From an uncultured Clostridium sp. (GTDB lineage Bacteria > Bacillota_A > Clostridia > Lachnospirales > Lachnospiraceae), in contig CAMAMD010000086.1 of assembly GCA_945836785.1 (NCBI GenBank), forward strand, positions 1 to 5,864: DNA of 5,864 nucleotides, given 5' to 3'. Shown here in pieces: positions 1 to 5,864 of this stretch. Both the position numbers and the translations under genes were made by a program. Under the pieces are notes generated by a model. That model had not been told where the DNA came from, did no database searches, and saw only the letters and a program-made list of their open reading frames with translations. The first letter of the stretch is position 1. The number at the start of each line of letters is the position of its first letter.

Positions 1-1
1 A

Positions 2-493
2 AAGGATTGGCGTGACCATGCATATGGTCTTGATGACAGAACACCTGAGGGAAAGGAATTCTGGCTTAATTATTTCCAGAAGGAAAAGGGTATTTATGAG
101 CAGATATTAAGCTGTCCGAAGGAATATGTACACGGAACAGTAAAGGAGCTGGCTGAACAGTTTGATGTTACGATTGAGCTTATGGTTGGATTCCTGGATG
201 GAATAGATGAGAGCTTGTTGAAACCAAATAATATAGATGATCTGACAGAGGATACAGAGGTTTCTCTTGCTTTTGATCCTGAGAAGCTTTATATGAATAT
301 GGTGGGATGTAATGCAGAATGGCTGTATACATTACCACAGTGGGATGATATCCTGACAGCTGAGAGAAGAAAAGAGCTGTACAAGATTGAGAAGTCCTCC
401 AGAACGATTGTAAAGCCACCGAAGGTAGGACGTAATGATCCTTGTCCATGTGGCAGTGGTAAGAAATATAAGAAGTGCTGTGGAGCTAATTAA
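2..493 (+). CDS. SEC-C zinc-motif protein, 5' end cut by window
   Basis: The frame is open from the first bases (reading [12 protein letters not shown]...) to TAA at 491-493, about 163 codons, so the real start lies to the left of the window. The C-terminus is a SEC-C motif: [19 protein letters not shown], with cysteine codons at 443, 449, 476 and 479, giving C-x-C-x8-C-C. This matches the zinc-binding tail of SecA, where the last ligand is usually His. The rest (helical, acidic, with a VGFLDGI segment near base 182 and DFP/LPQWD-like segments after it) resembles small cytoplasmic SEC-C proteins of about 165-175 residues that I recall from Lachnospiraceae, so only a few residues are probably missing. 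An internal ATG at 182 is not a credible start because the upstream frame is open and protein-like. In SecA the motif binds SecB and ribosomes; the role in this stand-alone family is unknown. Its stop sits one base before the helicase start, so the two are probably translated together. Confidence 0.85.
   Translation, partial: KDWRDHAYGLDDRTPEGKEFWLNYFQKEKGIYEQILSCPKEYVHGTVKELAEQFDVTIELMVGFLDGIDESLLKPNNIDDLTEDTEVSLAFDPEKLYMNMVGCNAEWLYTLPQWDDILTAERRKELYKIEKSSRTIVKPPKVGRNDPCPCGSGKKYKKCCGAN
482..485 (+). promoter_or_regulatory. Ribosome binding site deciding the helicase start
   Basis: GGAG lies nine bases before the ATG at 495 and inside the last codons of the SEC-C gene (Cys-Gly-Ala-Asn-stop). 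It supports the start at 495 over an in-frame ATG at 435, which lies within the SEC-C coding sequence. The layout suggests that ribosomes finishing the SEC-C gene reinitiate on the helicase. Confidence 0.6.
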
Positions 494-494
494 T

Positions 495-2369
495 ATGCAT
501 GACGGCAAAACACAAGATCGTTATCATCTGAATGAAATATACAGTGAGCAGCAGCGACAGGCAATTCGGCATGTGGAAGGCAGTATGCTTGTCATTGCGG
601 GACCGGGCAGCGGTAAAACCACTGTGATTACAGAACGAATAAAGTATCTTATTGAATCTGCGGGAGTTTCTCCCGCAGATATTCTTGTTATTACATTTAC
701 CAGAGCTGCCGCAAGGGAAATGGAAAGCAGATTTCATGAATTAATACGCGGGCGGGAGTATCATGTCAGATTTGGCACCTTTCATTCTGTTTTTTTCTGG
801 ATTATTAAGACTGCGTATAATCTGAATAGTTCCGATGTTATATCCGACGATGAAAAGAAAAATGTATTAGAGCGTATCTTAAAACAGATATCTGTCCAAT
901 ATGACAACAAAGAAGATATCATATCGAGCGTGCTGGCCCAGATAAGCTATGTAAAATGTGATATGATAGATATCGCAAACTATTATAGCAAGGATATGCC
1001 TGAAGAAACATTTCGAATTTTATACCGAAAACTGGATGCAGAATTAAGACGCATGGGGAAAATTGATTTTGATGATATGATGGTCATGTGTTATGATTTA
1101 TTGACAAAACGAGAAGATATATTGGAACGGTGCAGACAGATATTTCGATATGTTATGGTGGATGAATTTCAGGACAGTAACAGGATACAATATGAGATAT
1201 TGAAGCTGCTGGTTCAACCGACGGGAAATGTGTTTGTGGTTGGGGATGATGATCAGTCCGTATACGGTTTCCGTGGGGCAAGGCCTGAGATTATGCAGCA
1301 GTTTGCAAAAGATTTTCCAAATTGTGAGAAGGTCACATTAGGAGATAATTACAGATGTGATATAAAAATCACTGAGGCCGCGGCTGGATTAATTTCCAAA
1401 AATAAAAACAGGTTTCAGAAAAATCTCAAATCGCAAAGTCGGGCAAATGGTGAGGTTTGTGTGCTGGCTGTAAAAGATGGCAATGAAGAAAATCAGGCTT
1501 TAATCAATGAAATCAAGAAGAACTGTGCAAAAGGTATACCACTGGAAAATCAGGCTGTTTTATATCGGACAAACTTACAGCCGAGACGGCTTGTGTACAA
1601 GCTTGACAGCTATAATATACCGTATTCAATCAGTGATTCCATGCCAAATATTTTTGAACATTTTGTTGTGAGAAACATGCTTGACTATATGCATGTAGCT
1701 GTTGGGGATATGTCCCGCGCACGATTTCTGCGGATTGTAAACAAACCGGGGCGATATATCAATCGTGATGTCCTTTTGGAGGACCCGGTGGATTATGATG
1801 CACTCAGATGGCGGTTGCGGGATAAGGATTATGCTGTCGACAGGCTGGATAAGATGATGGCCGATTTAAAGGTAATAAAGAAATTGCGCCCGTATCCGGC
1901 TTTAAATTTTATTCGAAATTTTGTGGGGTATGATGATTATCTGAAAGAGTATGCAGAGTACAGGCAAATGGAGGCTGGCGAGTTTTTTGATATTCTGGAT
2001 GAATTTGCGGCTATGATTATAGACATGACAAGCTTTGGGGAATTATTTGAATTTGTGGATGATTATGCTGAGGTTTTGAAAAGGCAGAAAACACATATTG
2101 GAACACGCAATGGTTTGCAGCTAATGACTATGCATAGTGCAAAAGGACTTGAGTTTGATTGTGTTTACATAATAGATGCAGTTGAAGGCGTCACGCCGCA
2201 CAAAAAGGCGAAATCCGCATCGGAGCTTGAGGAGGAACGGCGGATGTTTTATGTGGCAATGACGAGGGCAAGACATAAGCTTGTGATTTTCACACCGGGA
2301 ATGGTAGCAGGCAAAGTAAAAGAAAAAAGCCGCTATGTTGCTGATATTGTGCCATGGAGTGCGTCATAG
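495..2369 (+). CDS. UvrD/Rep/PcrA-like SF1A ATP-dependent DNA helicase (short form)
   Basis: 624 codons from ATG 495. It carries the full superfamily 1A motif set. Residues below count from M at 495: Q-motif region around 16-24 (YSEQQRQAI), Walker A at 35-43 (AGPGSGKTT), motif Ia ITFTRAAAREM, motif Ib FGTFHS, motif II DEFQD at 223-227, motif III GDDDQSVYGFRG from 250, motif IV region LGDNYRC, motif V MHSAKGLEFD at 546-555, and motif VI VAMTRAR at 587-593. These are the ATP-binding and DNA-coupling residues of 3'-to-5' DNA translocases, so the enzyme should be active in the cytoplasm in repair, replication restart or displacement of proteins from DNA. It is about 100 residues shorter than typical PcrA/UvrD (around 720-740) and ends soon after motif VI, so the long C-terminal tail of PcrA is absent. 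It therefore is probably a separate clostridial branch and not the housekeeping pcrA; no symbol is assigned. It follows the SEC-C gene by one base. A strong hairpin lies inside the gene at 656-680. Confidence 0.93.
   Translation: MHDGKTQDRYHLNEIYSEQQRQAIRHVEGSMLVIAGPGSGKTTVITERIKYLIESAGVSPADILVITFTRAAAREMESRFHELIRGREYHVRFGTFHSVFFWIIKTAYNLNSSDVISDDEKKNVLERILKQISVQYDNKEDIISSVLAQISYVKCDMIDIANYYSKDMPEETFRILYRKLDAELRRMGKIDFDDMMVMCYDLLTKREDILERCRQIFRYVMVDEFQDSNRIQYEILKLLVQPTGNVFVVGDDDQSVYGFRGARPEIMQQFAKDFPNCEKVTLGDNYRCDIKITEAAAGLISKNKNRFQKNLKSQSRANGEVCVLAVKDGNEENQALINEIKKNCAKGIPLENQAVLYRTNLQPRRLVYKLDSYNIPYSISDSMPNIFEHFVVRNMLDYMHVAVGDMSRARFLRIVNKPGRYINRDVLLEDPVDYDALRWRLRDKDYAVDRLDKMMADLKVIKKLRPYPALNFIRNFVGYDDYLKEYAEYRQMEAGEFFDILDEFAAMIIDMTSFGELFEFVDDYAEVLKRQKTHIGTRNGLQLMTMHSAKGLEFDCVYIIDAVEGVTPHKKAKSASELEEERRMFYVAMTRARHKLVIFTPGMVAGKVKEKSRYVADIVPWSAS
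656..680 (+). repeat. Intragenic inverted repeat (11-bp stem, 3-base loop)
   Basis: The arms at 656-666 and 670-680 are perfectly complementary around a TTT loop; the core is TCTGCGGGAG / CTCCCGCAGA. It lies about 160 bases into the helicase gene and encodes the SAGVSPAD segment just before motif Ia. No T-run follows, so it is not an intrinsic terminator. It could slow ribosomes, affect mRNA stability, or simply be chance in a conserved protein segment. Confidence 0.7.
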
Positions 2370-2418
2370 ACAGATGTATGAAAGCAGATGGAAACACGAA
2401 ATTATGAAATATGAGACC

Positions 2419-2424
2419 AGGAGA
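2419..2424 (+). promoter_or_regulatory. Ribosome binding site of the MBOAT gene
   Basis: AGGAGA sits nine bases before ATG 2434. It fixes the start, which gives the N-terminus MLFSSITFLFAFLP that is typical of MBOAT/AlgI proteins. The 64-base gap after the helicase (2370-2433) shows no hairpin-plus-T-run and no convincing promoter, so read-through from the helicase is plausible. Confidence 0.7.
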
Positions 2425-2433
2425 GACTGAAGA

Positions 2434-3858
2434 ATGTTATTTTCAAGCATTACTTTTTTATTTGCATTTTTACCGATTATATTATTGGTATATTATATGA
2501 GCCCGAGACTGTTAAAAAATACGGTGTTGCTGGTGTTTTCCCTGCTGTTTTATGCGTGGGGAGAGCCGAAGTACGTGTTTGTCATGATGGCATCTATTCT
2601 CATAGGTTATGTGATGGGTTTGCTTACGGATTATTTTATGCAGAAGGAGCAAACAAAAAGAGCAAGGCTTGCGGTGGTTTTATCGATTGTGTTGAATCTT
2701 GGATTGCTGGTCTTTTTCAAGTATCTGGGATTTTTTGCGGAAAATATCAGTAGAATCCCTGGCGTTCGTATTTCAGTGCCCGAATTGGCTTTGCCGCTTG
2801 GCATATCATTTTATACGTTCCAGATTTTGTCCTATTCGGTGGATGTGTATAGAGGAACTGCAAAACCGCAGAAAAATATTATTAACCTGGGGACGTACAT
2901 TACATTGTTCCCACAGCTGATTGCAGGACCGATTGTCCGATATGATTGTATTGCACGGGAACTGACCGAGCGTCGTGAAACGGTAGATGATTTCGGAGAG
3001 GGTGTCAGACGGTTTATCACAGGTCTGGGCAAGAAAGTGCTGATTGCAAATGTGGCGGGAGAAATATATGATGTGCTGTCTGTGCTGCCGTCAGAGGAAA
3101 ATACGATTCTTCTGTCATGGATTTGTTCGGTGGCATTTTCGTTGCAGATATATTTTGATTTCTCGGGATATTCTGATATGGCGCTTGGGCTTGGCAGAAT
3201 GTTTGGATTCCATTTCCCGGAGAATTTTAATTATCCTTATATTTCTAAAAGCATCACGGAATTTTGGCGTAGATGGCATATTTCGCTTTCTACCTGGTTT
3301 CGGGATTATGTTTATATACCATTGGGTGGCAATCGGAAAGGGAAAGTAAAAACACTGCGCAATATTTTTATTGTATGGTTACTGACCGGTTTCTGGCACG
3401 GGGCAGAATGGAATTTCGTCATATGGGGATTGTATTATTTTGTTTTGCTTATGATTGAAAAAATCGGACTGCTCGCGAAGCTGGAGAAGCTTCCGGGAAT
3501 ATTACAGCATATGTATGCGCTCTTTTTTATCAATCTTGGCTGGGTAATCTTTTCGTATGATGATATGTCGGCACTTGGAACGGCACTTGGAAATATGTTT
3601 GGCATGAATGGTCTGCCGTTTTTGAATGACAGAACGATATTTTATCTGTTGTCATACGGATTATTTATATTGATAGCGTGTCTGGGTGCAACTCCGTTTC
3701 CGAAGAAACTCGGAAAGCTGCTTGTGGAACGGAAAAGCAGTACCGGGCATATAGTGGGTGGTACACTGGAAATTATTTTCCTTTTTGCAGTGCTTTTGCT
3801 TGCAACAGCATTTCTTGCCAGCGATGCATTTAATCCGTTTTTATATTTTAGATTTTAG
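2434..3858 (+). CDS. MBOAT family membrane O-acyltransferase (AlgI-like)
   Basis: 474 residues, close to the usual 460-520 of AlgI-type MBOATs, and strongly hydrophobic with many membrane segments beginning at residues 5-22 and 28-50. Family signatures seen: PQLIAGPIVRY at 160-170, DFSGYSDMALG at 242-252, FWRRWHISLSTWFRDYVYIPLGGNR from about 277 to 301 with His282, and TGFWHGAEWNFVIWG with His322, the invariant MBOAT active-site histidine. The C-terminus NPFLYFRF is also typical. In known systems (alginate, cellulose, peptidoglycan or teichoic-acid modification) these proteins move an acyl group, usually acetyl from acetyl-CoA, across the membrane to an extracytoplasmic partner. Here the partner is most likely the DHHW protein encoded 12 bases downstream, so the likely role is O-acetylation of a cell-surface or secreted polysaccharide. 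The substrate is unknown, and no glycosyltransferase or polymerase gene is visible nearby. DltB is another MBOAT branch, but no dltA, dltC or dltD is seen. The gene holds a 12-bp tandem duplication at 3569-3592. Confidence 0.93.
   Translation: MLFSSITFLFAFLPIILLVYYMSPRLLKNTVLLVFSLLFYAWGEPKYVFVMMASILIGYVMGLLTDYFMQKEQTKRARLAVVLSIVLNLGLLVFFKYLGFFAENISRIPGVRISVPELALPLGISFYTFQILSYSVDVYRGTAKPQKNIINLGTYITLFPQLIAGPIVRYDCIARELTERRETVDDFGEGVRRFITGLGKKVLIANVAGEIYDVLSVLPSEENTILLSWICSVAFSLQIYFDFSGYSDMALGLGRMFGFHFPENFNYPYISKSITEFWRRWHISLSTWFRDYVYIPLGGNRKGKVKTLRNIFIVWLLTGFWHGAEWNFVIWGLYYFVLLMIEKIGLLAKLEKLPGILQHMYALFFINLGWVIFSYDDMSALGTALGNMFGMNGLPFLNDRTIFYLLSYGLFILIACLGATPFPKKLGKLLVERKSSTGHIVGGTLEIIFLFAVLLLATAFLASDAFNPFLYFRF
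3569..3592 (+). repeat. 12-bp perfect tandem repeat in the MBOAT gene
   Basis: CGGCACTTGGAA occurs twice back to back (3569-3580 and 3581-3592). It encodes ALGTALGN at residues 380-387, a four-residue duplication. The unit length is a multiple of three, so gain or loss by replication slippage would stay in frame. Confidence 0.85.
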
Positions 3859-3862
3859 GAGG
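3857..3862 (+). promoter_or_regulatory. Ribosome binding site overlapping the MBOAT stop codon
   Basis: AGGAGG, a full consensus site, starts within the TAG stop (3856-3858) of the MBOAT gene and lies eight bases before ATG 3871. This close packing points to one transcript with coupled translation and fixes the start of the DHHW gene. Confidence 0.85.
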
Positions 3863-3870
3863 AATCGGGC

Positions 3871-4983
3871 ATGAAAAATAAAATACTTTCTGTTTTATTT
3901 ATTTTGTATATTCTGGTGTTTGCTGTTGGCTCGGTTCTGGCAAAAGACAGGGATTTCTCTGAGATGGAAAACCGTAATCTGACTCAGTTTCCGCAGGTGA
4001 CCGCAAAGGCAGTGCTGGAGGGGAGTTTTACGGAGAAGTTTGAAACGTATATGAGTGACCAGATTATGGGGAAGGATTTTTTGGTCAGGCTTAAAATATC
4101 AGAAAACAGGATGCTTAATCAAAGCTACATCAATGGTGTATATTTCGGAAAGGATGACATGCTGATTCAGGATTATGAAAATCCGTATAACCAGTTGTCT
4201 AAAAATATTGGTTATATCAATGAATTTGTGGAGGCACATCCTGAATATGAGTTCACATGGCTTTTGGCACCGAATGCCTGTTATATATATGAAGATAAGC
4301 TGCCACCGTTTGCCACCTGCTATGACCAGGGGGAGGTAATGGCTTATATAACCGGAAGTGCGGCGGAGGAAATTCGGATAGCGGATTGTACACAGGCACT
4401 CATGCAGGAGCGGGATTCGTATATATATTACAGGACAGATCATCATTGGACCATGCATGGGGCGTATATCGGATATACAGTGCTATGTGATGCCCTTGGG
4501 CAAACAGCCACACCGGAGGAGGACTATGATATTCAGGTGGGAAGTGATGCATTTTTTGGAACGCAGTATTCCAACGCACCGACTTTTTCACAGAAACCAG
4601 ACGAGATATTACTGTACATGAACCCAAAAGGAACCTATCAGGTAGCGTATTTAGATGACGGCGTGACGACTGACAGCTTGTATAATTTGGATAATCTGTT
4701 CATTAAAGATAAGTACACAACCTATCTGGACGGAAATCATTCTTATGTCAAGATTACAAGCAATGCAGAAAATAAAGAAAAAATACTGGTGATTAAGGAT
4801 TCCTATGCCCACAGTTTATTACCTTTGCTGGCGGACAATTACAGTGAAATATATGTGGTTGATCTCAGATACTATCATCAGAGTATAAGCGAGCTGGCTG
4901 AAAAAGAGGGGATAAGTAAGATTATCTTTATAAATAATCTGGAATTTTTAAGTACGGATGACAATTTCCTGTGGCTGCAGTAA
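3871..4983 (+). CDS. DHHW family exported protein, AlgX/AlgJ-like probable O-acetyltransferase
   Basis: 370 residues. The N-terminus MKNKILSVLFILYILVFAVG is a lysine-led hydrophobic segment that ends in SVLA, a good signal peptidase I site after Ala24, although it could also stay as a membrane anchor. Mature-domain landmarks: ENRNLTQFP at 33-41 and GVYFGKDDMLIQDY at 89-102, both recurring in the AlgX/AlgJ/DHHW group; the name-giving TDHHW with Asp190, His191, His192 and Trp193; and KDSYAHSL with Ser311. The Asp-x-His pair plus a Ser in a DS motif match the catalytic layout of SGNH-type acetyltransferases such as AlgX, so Asp190, His192 and Ser311 are the probable triad (inferred, not shown). 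With the MBOAT gene just upstream, the expected role is to take acetyl groups outside the membrane and place them on a surface glycan. An esterase activity is also possible. The gene ends 87 bases before the terminator, so it is the last gene of this unit. Confidence 0.88.
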   Translation: MKNKILSVLFILYILVFAVGSVLAKDRDFSEMENRNLTQFPQVTAKAVLEGSFTEKFETYMSDQIMGKDFLVRLKISENRMLNQSYINGVYFGKDDMLIQDYENPYNQLSKNIGYINEFVEAHPEYEFTWLLAPNACYIYEDKLPPFATCYDQGEVMAYITGSAAEEIRIADCTQALMQERDSYIYYRTDHHWTMHGAYIGYTVLCDALGQTATPEEDYDIQVGSDAFFGTQYSNAPTFSQKPDEILLYMNPKGTYQVAYLDDGVTTDSLYNLDNLFIKDKYTTYLDGNHSYVKITSNAENKEKILVIKDSYAHSLLPLLADNYSEIYVVDLRYYHQSISELAEKEGISKIIFINNLEFLSTDDNFLWLQ

Positions 4984-5070
4984 ATATTTGTGATGTTCAA
5001 CAGGGAATATATGAGCCATTATGGAAACAAAAAAATATAAAATGAAATTCAGAAGGTTTAGTGCCCCAGA

Positions 5071-5124
5071 GACATATTGACGGGATATAGCAGATATCTG
5101 CTATATCCCGTCAATGTGTTTTTT
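5071..5124 (+). terminator. Rho-independent terminator with 40-base perfect palindrome
   Basis: Bases 5076-5095 are the exact reverse complement of 5096-5115 (core GACGGGATATAGCAGATATC and its mirror). Pairing extends outward through a G-U pair and three more Watson-Crick pairs to 5072/5119, followed by six Ts at 5119-5124. There is no spacer, so the tip would open into a small loop around GATATC. The T-run is on the + side only, so it ends transcripts coming from the DHHW gene; no matching T-run is seen for the opposite strand. Confidence 0.92.
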
Positions 5125-5151
5125 GAGAAAATTTAAAGAATATAGAATAAT
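5123..5151 (+). promoter_or_regulatory. Possible sigma-A type promoter
   Basis: TTGAGA at 5123-5128 and AATAAT at 5146-5151 each differ from consensus by one base and are 17 bases apart. It starts at the edge of the terminator T-run and points toward the vWA remnant and the membrane protein gene. The stretch is very AT-rich, so a chance match is quite possible. Confidence 0.3.
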
Positions 5152-5235
5152 AAAATGTCTGCATGAACTATATTTTTTATAATTATTCTGTCTGAATAAG
5201 AGACTCTACAGAACAATACCTATGTTGAGAGTTAA
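5125..5235. other. AT-rich spacer with no recognisable gene
   Basis: All three forward frames carry several stops here. In the frame of the vWA remnant, stops fall at 5164-5166, 5197-5199 and 5233-5235. Apart from the possible promoter at its left end I see no RNA gene, repeat or coding signal. The stretch may be decayed coding sequence of the same gene as the remnant to its right, but no recognisable residues remain. Confidence 0.5.
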
Positions 5236-5439
5236 ATTGATAAGGATATGCTTGGGGGAATACCATTTGATAATCTTTTATACCTATGGTATGATGAGAT
5301 TAATCATAAGTTTGTCGAATTGGACACCATACTTGATGAAGAAAATGGTACGGTCAGCGTTGTAACAACTCATTTCAGCAAATATATGCTCGTAAGTAGT
5401 GCCGATTGGTATGAAGCATGGGCTGAGGAAATAGATTAA
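5236..5439 (+). pseudogene. Remnant of a vWA-type surface protein
   Basis: The open stretch after an in-frame TAA (5233-5235) reads IDKDMLGGIPFDNL, then LYLWYDEINHKFVELDT, then TTHFSKYMLVSSADWYEAWAEEID before TAA. The pattern WYDE...F.ELDT...D.ENGTVSV.TTHFSKY...V...W.EAW..EI resembles, from memory, the segment just before the von Willebrand factor A domain in large exported proteins of Clostridia. Here it stands alone: no signal peptide, no vWA domain after it, and the only ATG (5248) has its AAGGA one base away, too close to work as a ribosome binding site. The best reading is a fragment left after deletion and decay of a larger gene. After the stop, another frame (5433-5531) continues as RLKTAVQDNSYLSDF, which could be a frameshifted, shortened continuation, but this is weak. 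A real 63-residue protein starting at 5248 is less likely. Confidence 0.5.
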
Positions 5440-5543
5440 AAACCGCTGTTCAGGATAATTCATATTTAAGTGATTTTATGATCTTTGATGATGTAAGTCG
5501 CACAGTTTGGTTAATCTGGTGGGATAAATAACATAGTAGTAGA

Positions 5544-5549
5544 AAGGAG
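5544..5549 (+). promoter_or_regulatory. Ribosome binding site of the right-edge membrane protein gene
   Basis: AAGGAG lies eight bases before ATG 5558. Its near-consensus sequence and spacing are the main reason for accepting this start and treating the open frame as a true gene. I saw no convincing promoter directly upstream. Confidence 0.75.
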
Positions 5550-5557
5550 AATAAGGA

Positions 5558-5864
5558 ATGTCATCGCATTGGAGATTGTTTTTAATACCATTAATTGTAT
5601 ATCCTCATTTAATATCAGCAGGTTTTGTTATATCAACGATATTATTTCTTTTTAAAATTACAGACTATTATTGGATGCCTATTGCAGAAGGTCCTTATTC
5701 AGTAATTTTATTAGTATGCTTTTTCGTCACTGTTATATCTACAGTTATCGGACTTGTAAAAATGAACAGGTCTGAATCAGATTATCAAAAAATACTATTT
5801 ATGAATATGCTGATTAAATTGTTGCATATGCCTGCATACACTATTATATTCATAATAGGATTAT
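5558..5864 (+). CDS. Small multi-pass membrane protein, 3' end cut by window
   Basis: The frame is open from ATG 5558 to the edge, 102 full codons. It begins MSSHWRLFLIPLIVYPHLIS and shows three hydrophobic segments: about residues 7-35, about 48-72 (VILLVCFFVTVISTVIGLV) and about 82-102 (MLIKLLHMPAYTIIFIIG), with a short polar loop KMNRSESDYQKI between the last two. The protein is therefore an integral membrane protein, probably of the cytoplasmic membrane. I do not recognise it firmly; the MLIKL..MPAY.IIFIIG pattern recalls small uncharacterised clostridial membrane families (possibly DUF6652), and no function can be given. It follows the vWA remnant and is AT-richer than the genes to the left, so this end of the window may be an accessory patch. 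Confidence 0.75.
   Translation, partial: MSSHWRLFLIPLIVYPHLISAGFVISTILFLFKITDYYWMPIAEGPYSVILLVCFFVTVISTVIGLVKMNRSESDYQKILFMNMLIKLLHMPAYTIIFIIGL

Noticed and set aside
180..449. Minus-strand open frame opposite the SEC-C gene.
   Set aside because: It mirrors a well-supported gene, has no recognisable motif and no ribosome binding site.
435..494. Longer helicase start at ATG 435, adding 20 residues.
   Set aside because: This stretch is the SEC-C zinc motif read in another frame; it has no good ribosome binding site, and the family-like N-terminus begins after ATG 495, which has GGAG nine bases upstream.
2370..2433. Separate promoter or terminator between helicase and MBOAT genes.
   Set aside because: No hairpin with T-run, and TATGAA at 2403 has no -35 partner; only the ribosome binding site is supported.
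2556..3458. Several plus-strand open frames inside the MBOAT gene in other frames.
   Set aside because: Overlap with a fully conserved MBOAT sequence and lack of ribosome binding sites make them chance frames.
4099..4627. Minus-strand open frames opposite the DHHW gene.
   Set aside because: They are shadows of a gene with clear family motifs, and their translations show no domain-like pattern.
5021..5080. Possible 19-residue peptide METKKYKMKFRRFSAPETY before the terminator.
   Set aside because: No ribosome binding site at a workable distance, no known pattern, and its stop lies inside the terminator stem.
5178..5183. Perfect TATAAT as a promoter -10 box.
   Set aside because: No acceptable -35 box lies 16-18 bases upstream (TGTCTG at best) and the surrounding DNA is mostly A and T.
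1..5864. CRISPR array, tRNA, insertion sequence or known defence operon.
   Set aside because: No regularly spaced repeats, no cloverleaf-like segment, no transposase motifs; the UvrD-like helicase lacks a nuclease or other defence partner in the window.

Overview
The window looks like a chromosomal segment of a low-to-moderate GC Firmicute, most likely a gut Lachnospiraceae relative (Roseburia/Agathobacter/Butyrivibrio-like). This is inferred from the strong AGGAGG-type ribosome binding sites, the AT-rich codon use, and the kinds of proteins present: a small SEC-C protein, a short UvrD-like helicase, and an MBOAT/DHHW pair. No sequence search was possible, so the taxonomy is an inference.

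Every gene seen lies on the + strand. Region 1 (2-2369) holds the 3' part of a SEC-C zinc-motif gene, followed after one base by a 624-codon SF1A (UvrD/Rep/PcrA-like) helicase with a complete motif set. Region 2 (2434-4983) holds an MBOAT membrane O-acyltransferase and, 12 bases later, an exported DHHW/AlgX-AlgJ-like protein. The second gene's Shine-Dalgarno sequence overlaps the stop codon of the first. Together they look like a surface-glycan O-acetylation module: MBOAT would pass acetyl groups across the membrane and the DHHW protein would place them on an extracellular polymer. The substrate cannot be read from the window. A 64-base gap with no visible terminator separates helicase and MBOAT, so all four genes could share a transcript. 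That transcript would end at a strong intrinsic terminator at 5071-5124, whose core is a perfect 40-base palindrome.

Region 3 (5125-5864) is more AT-rich and less orderly. It holds a possible promoter, a short open stretch that looks like a leftover piece of a von Willebrand factor A (vWA) type surface protein with no usable start signal, and the first 102 codons of a small multi-pass membrane protein that runs off the right edge.

I see no CRISPR array, tRNA, rRNA, insertion sequence or clear defence system. The main points for a second look are the acetylation module, the vWA remnant, an 11-bp hairpin inside the helicase gene, a 12-bp in-frame tandem duplication in the MBOAT gene, and the long palindromic terminator.
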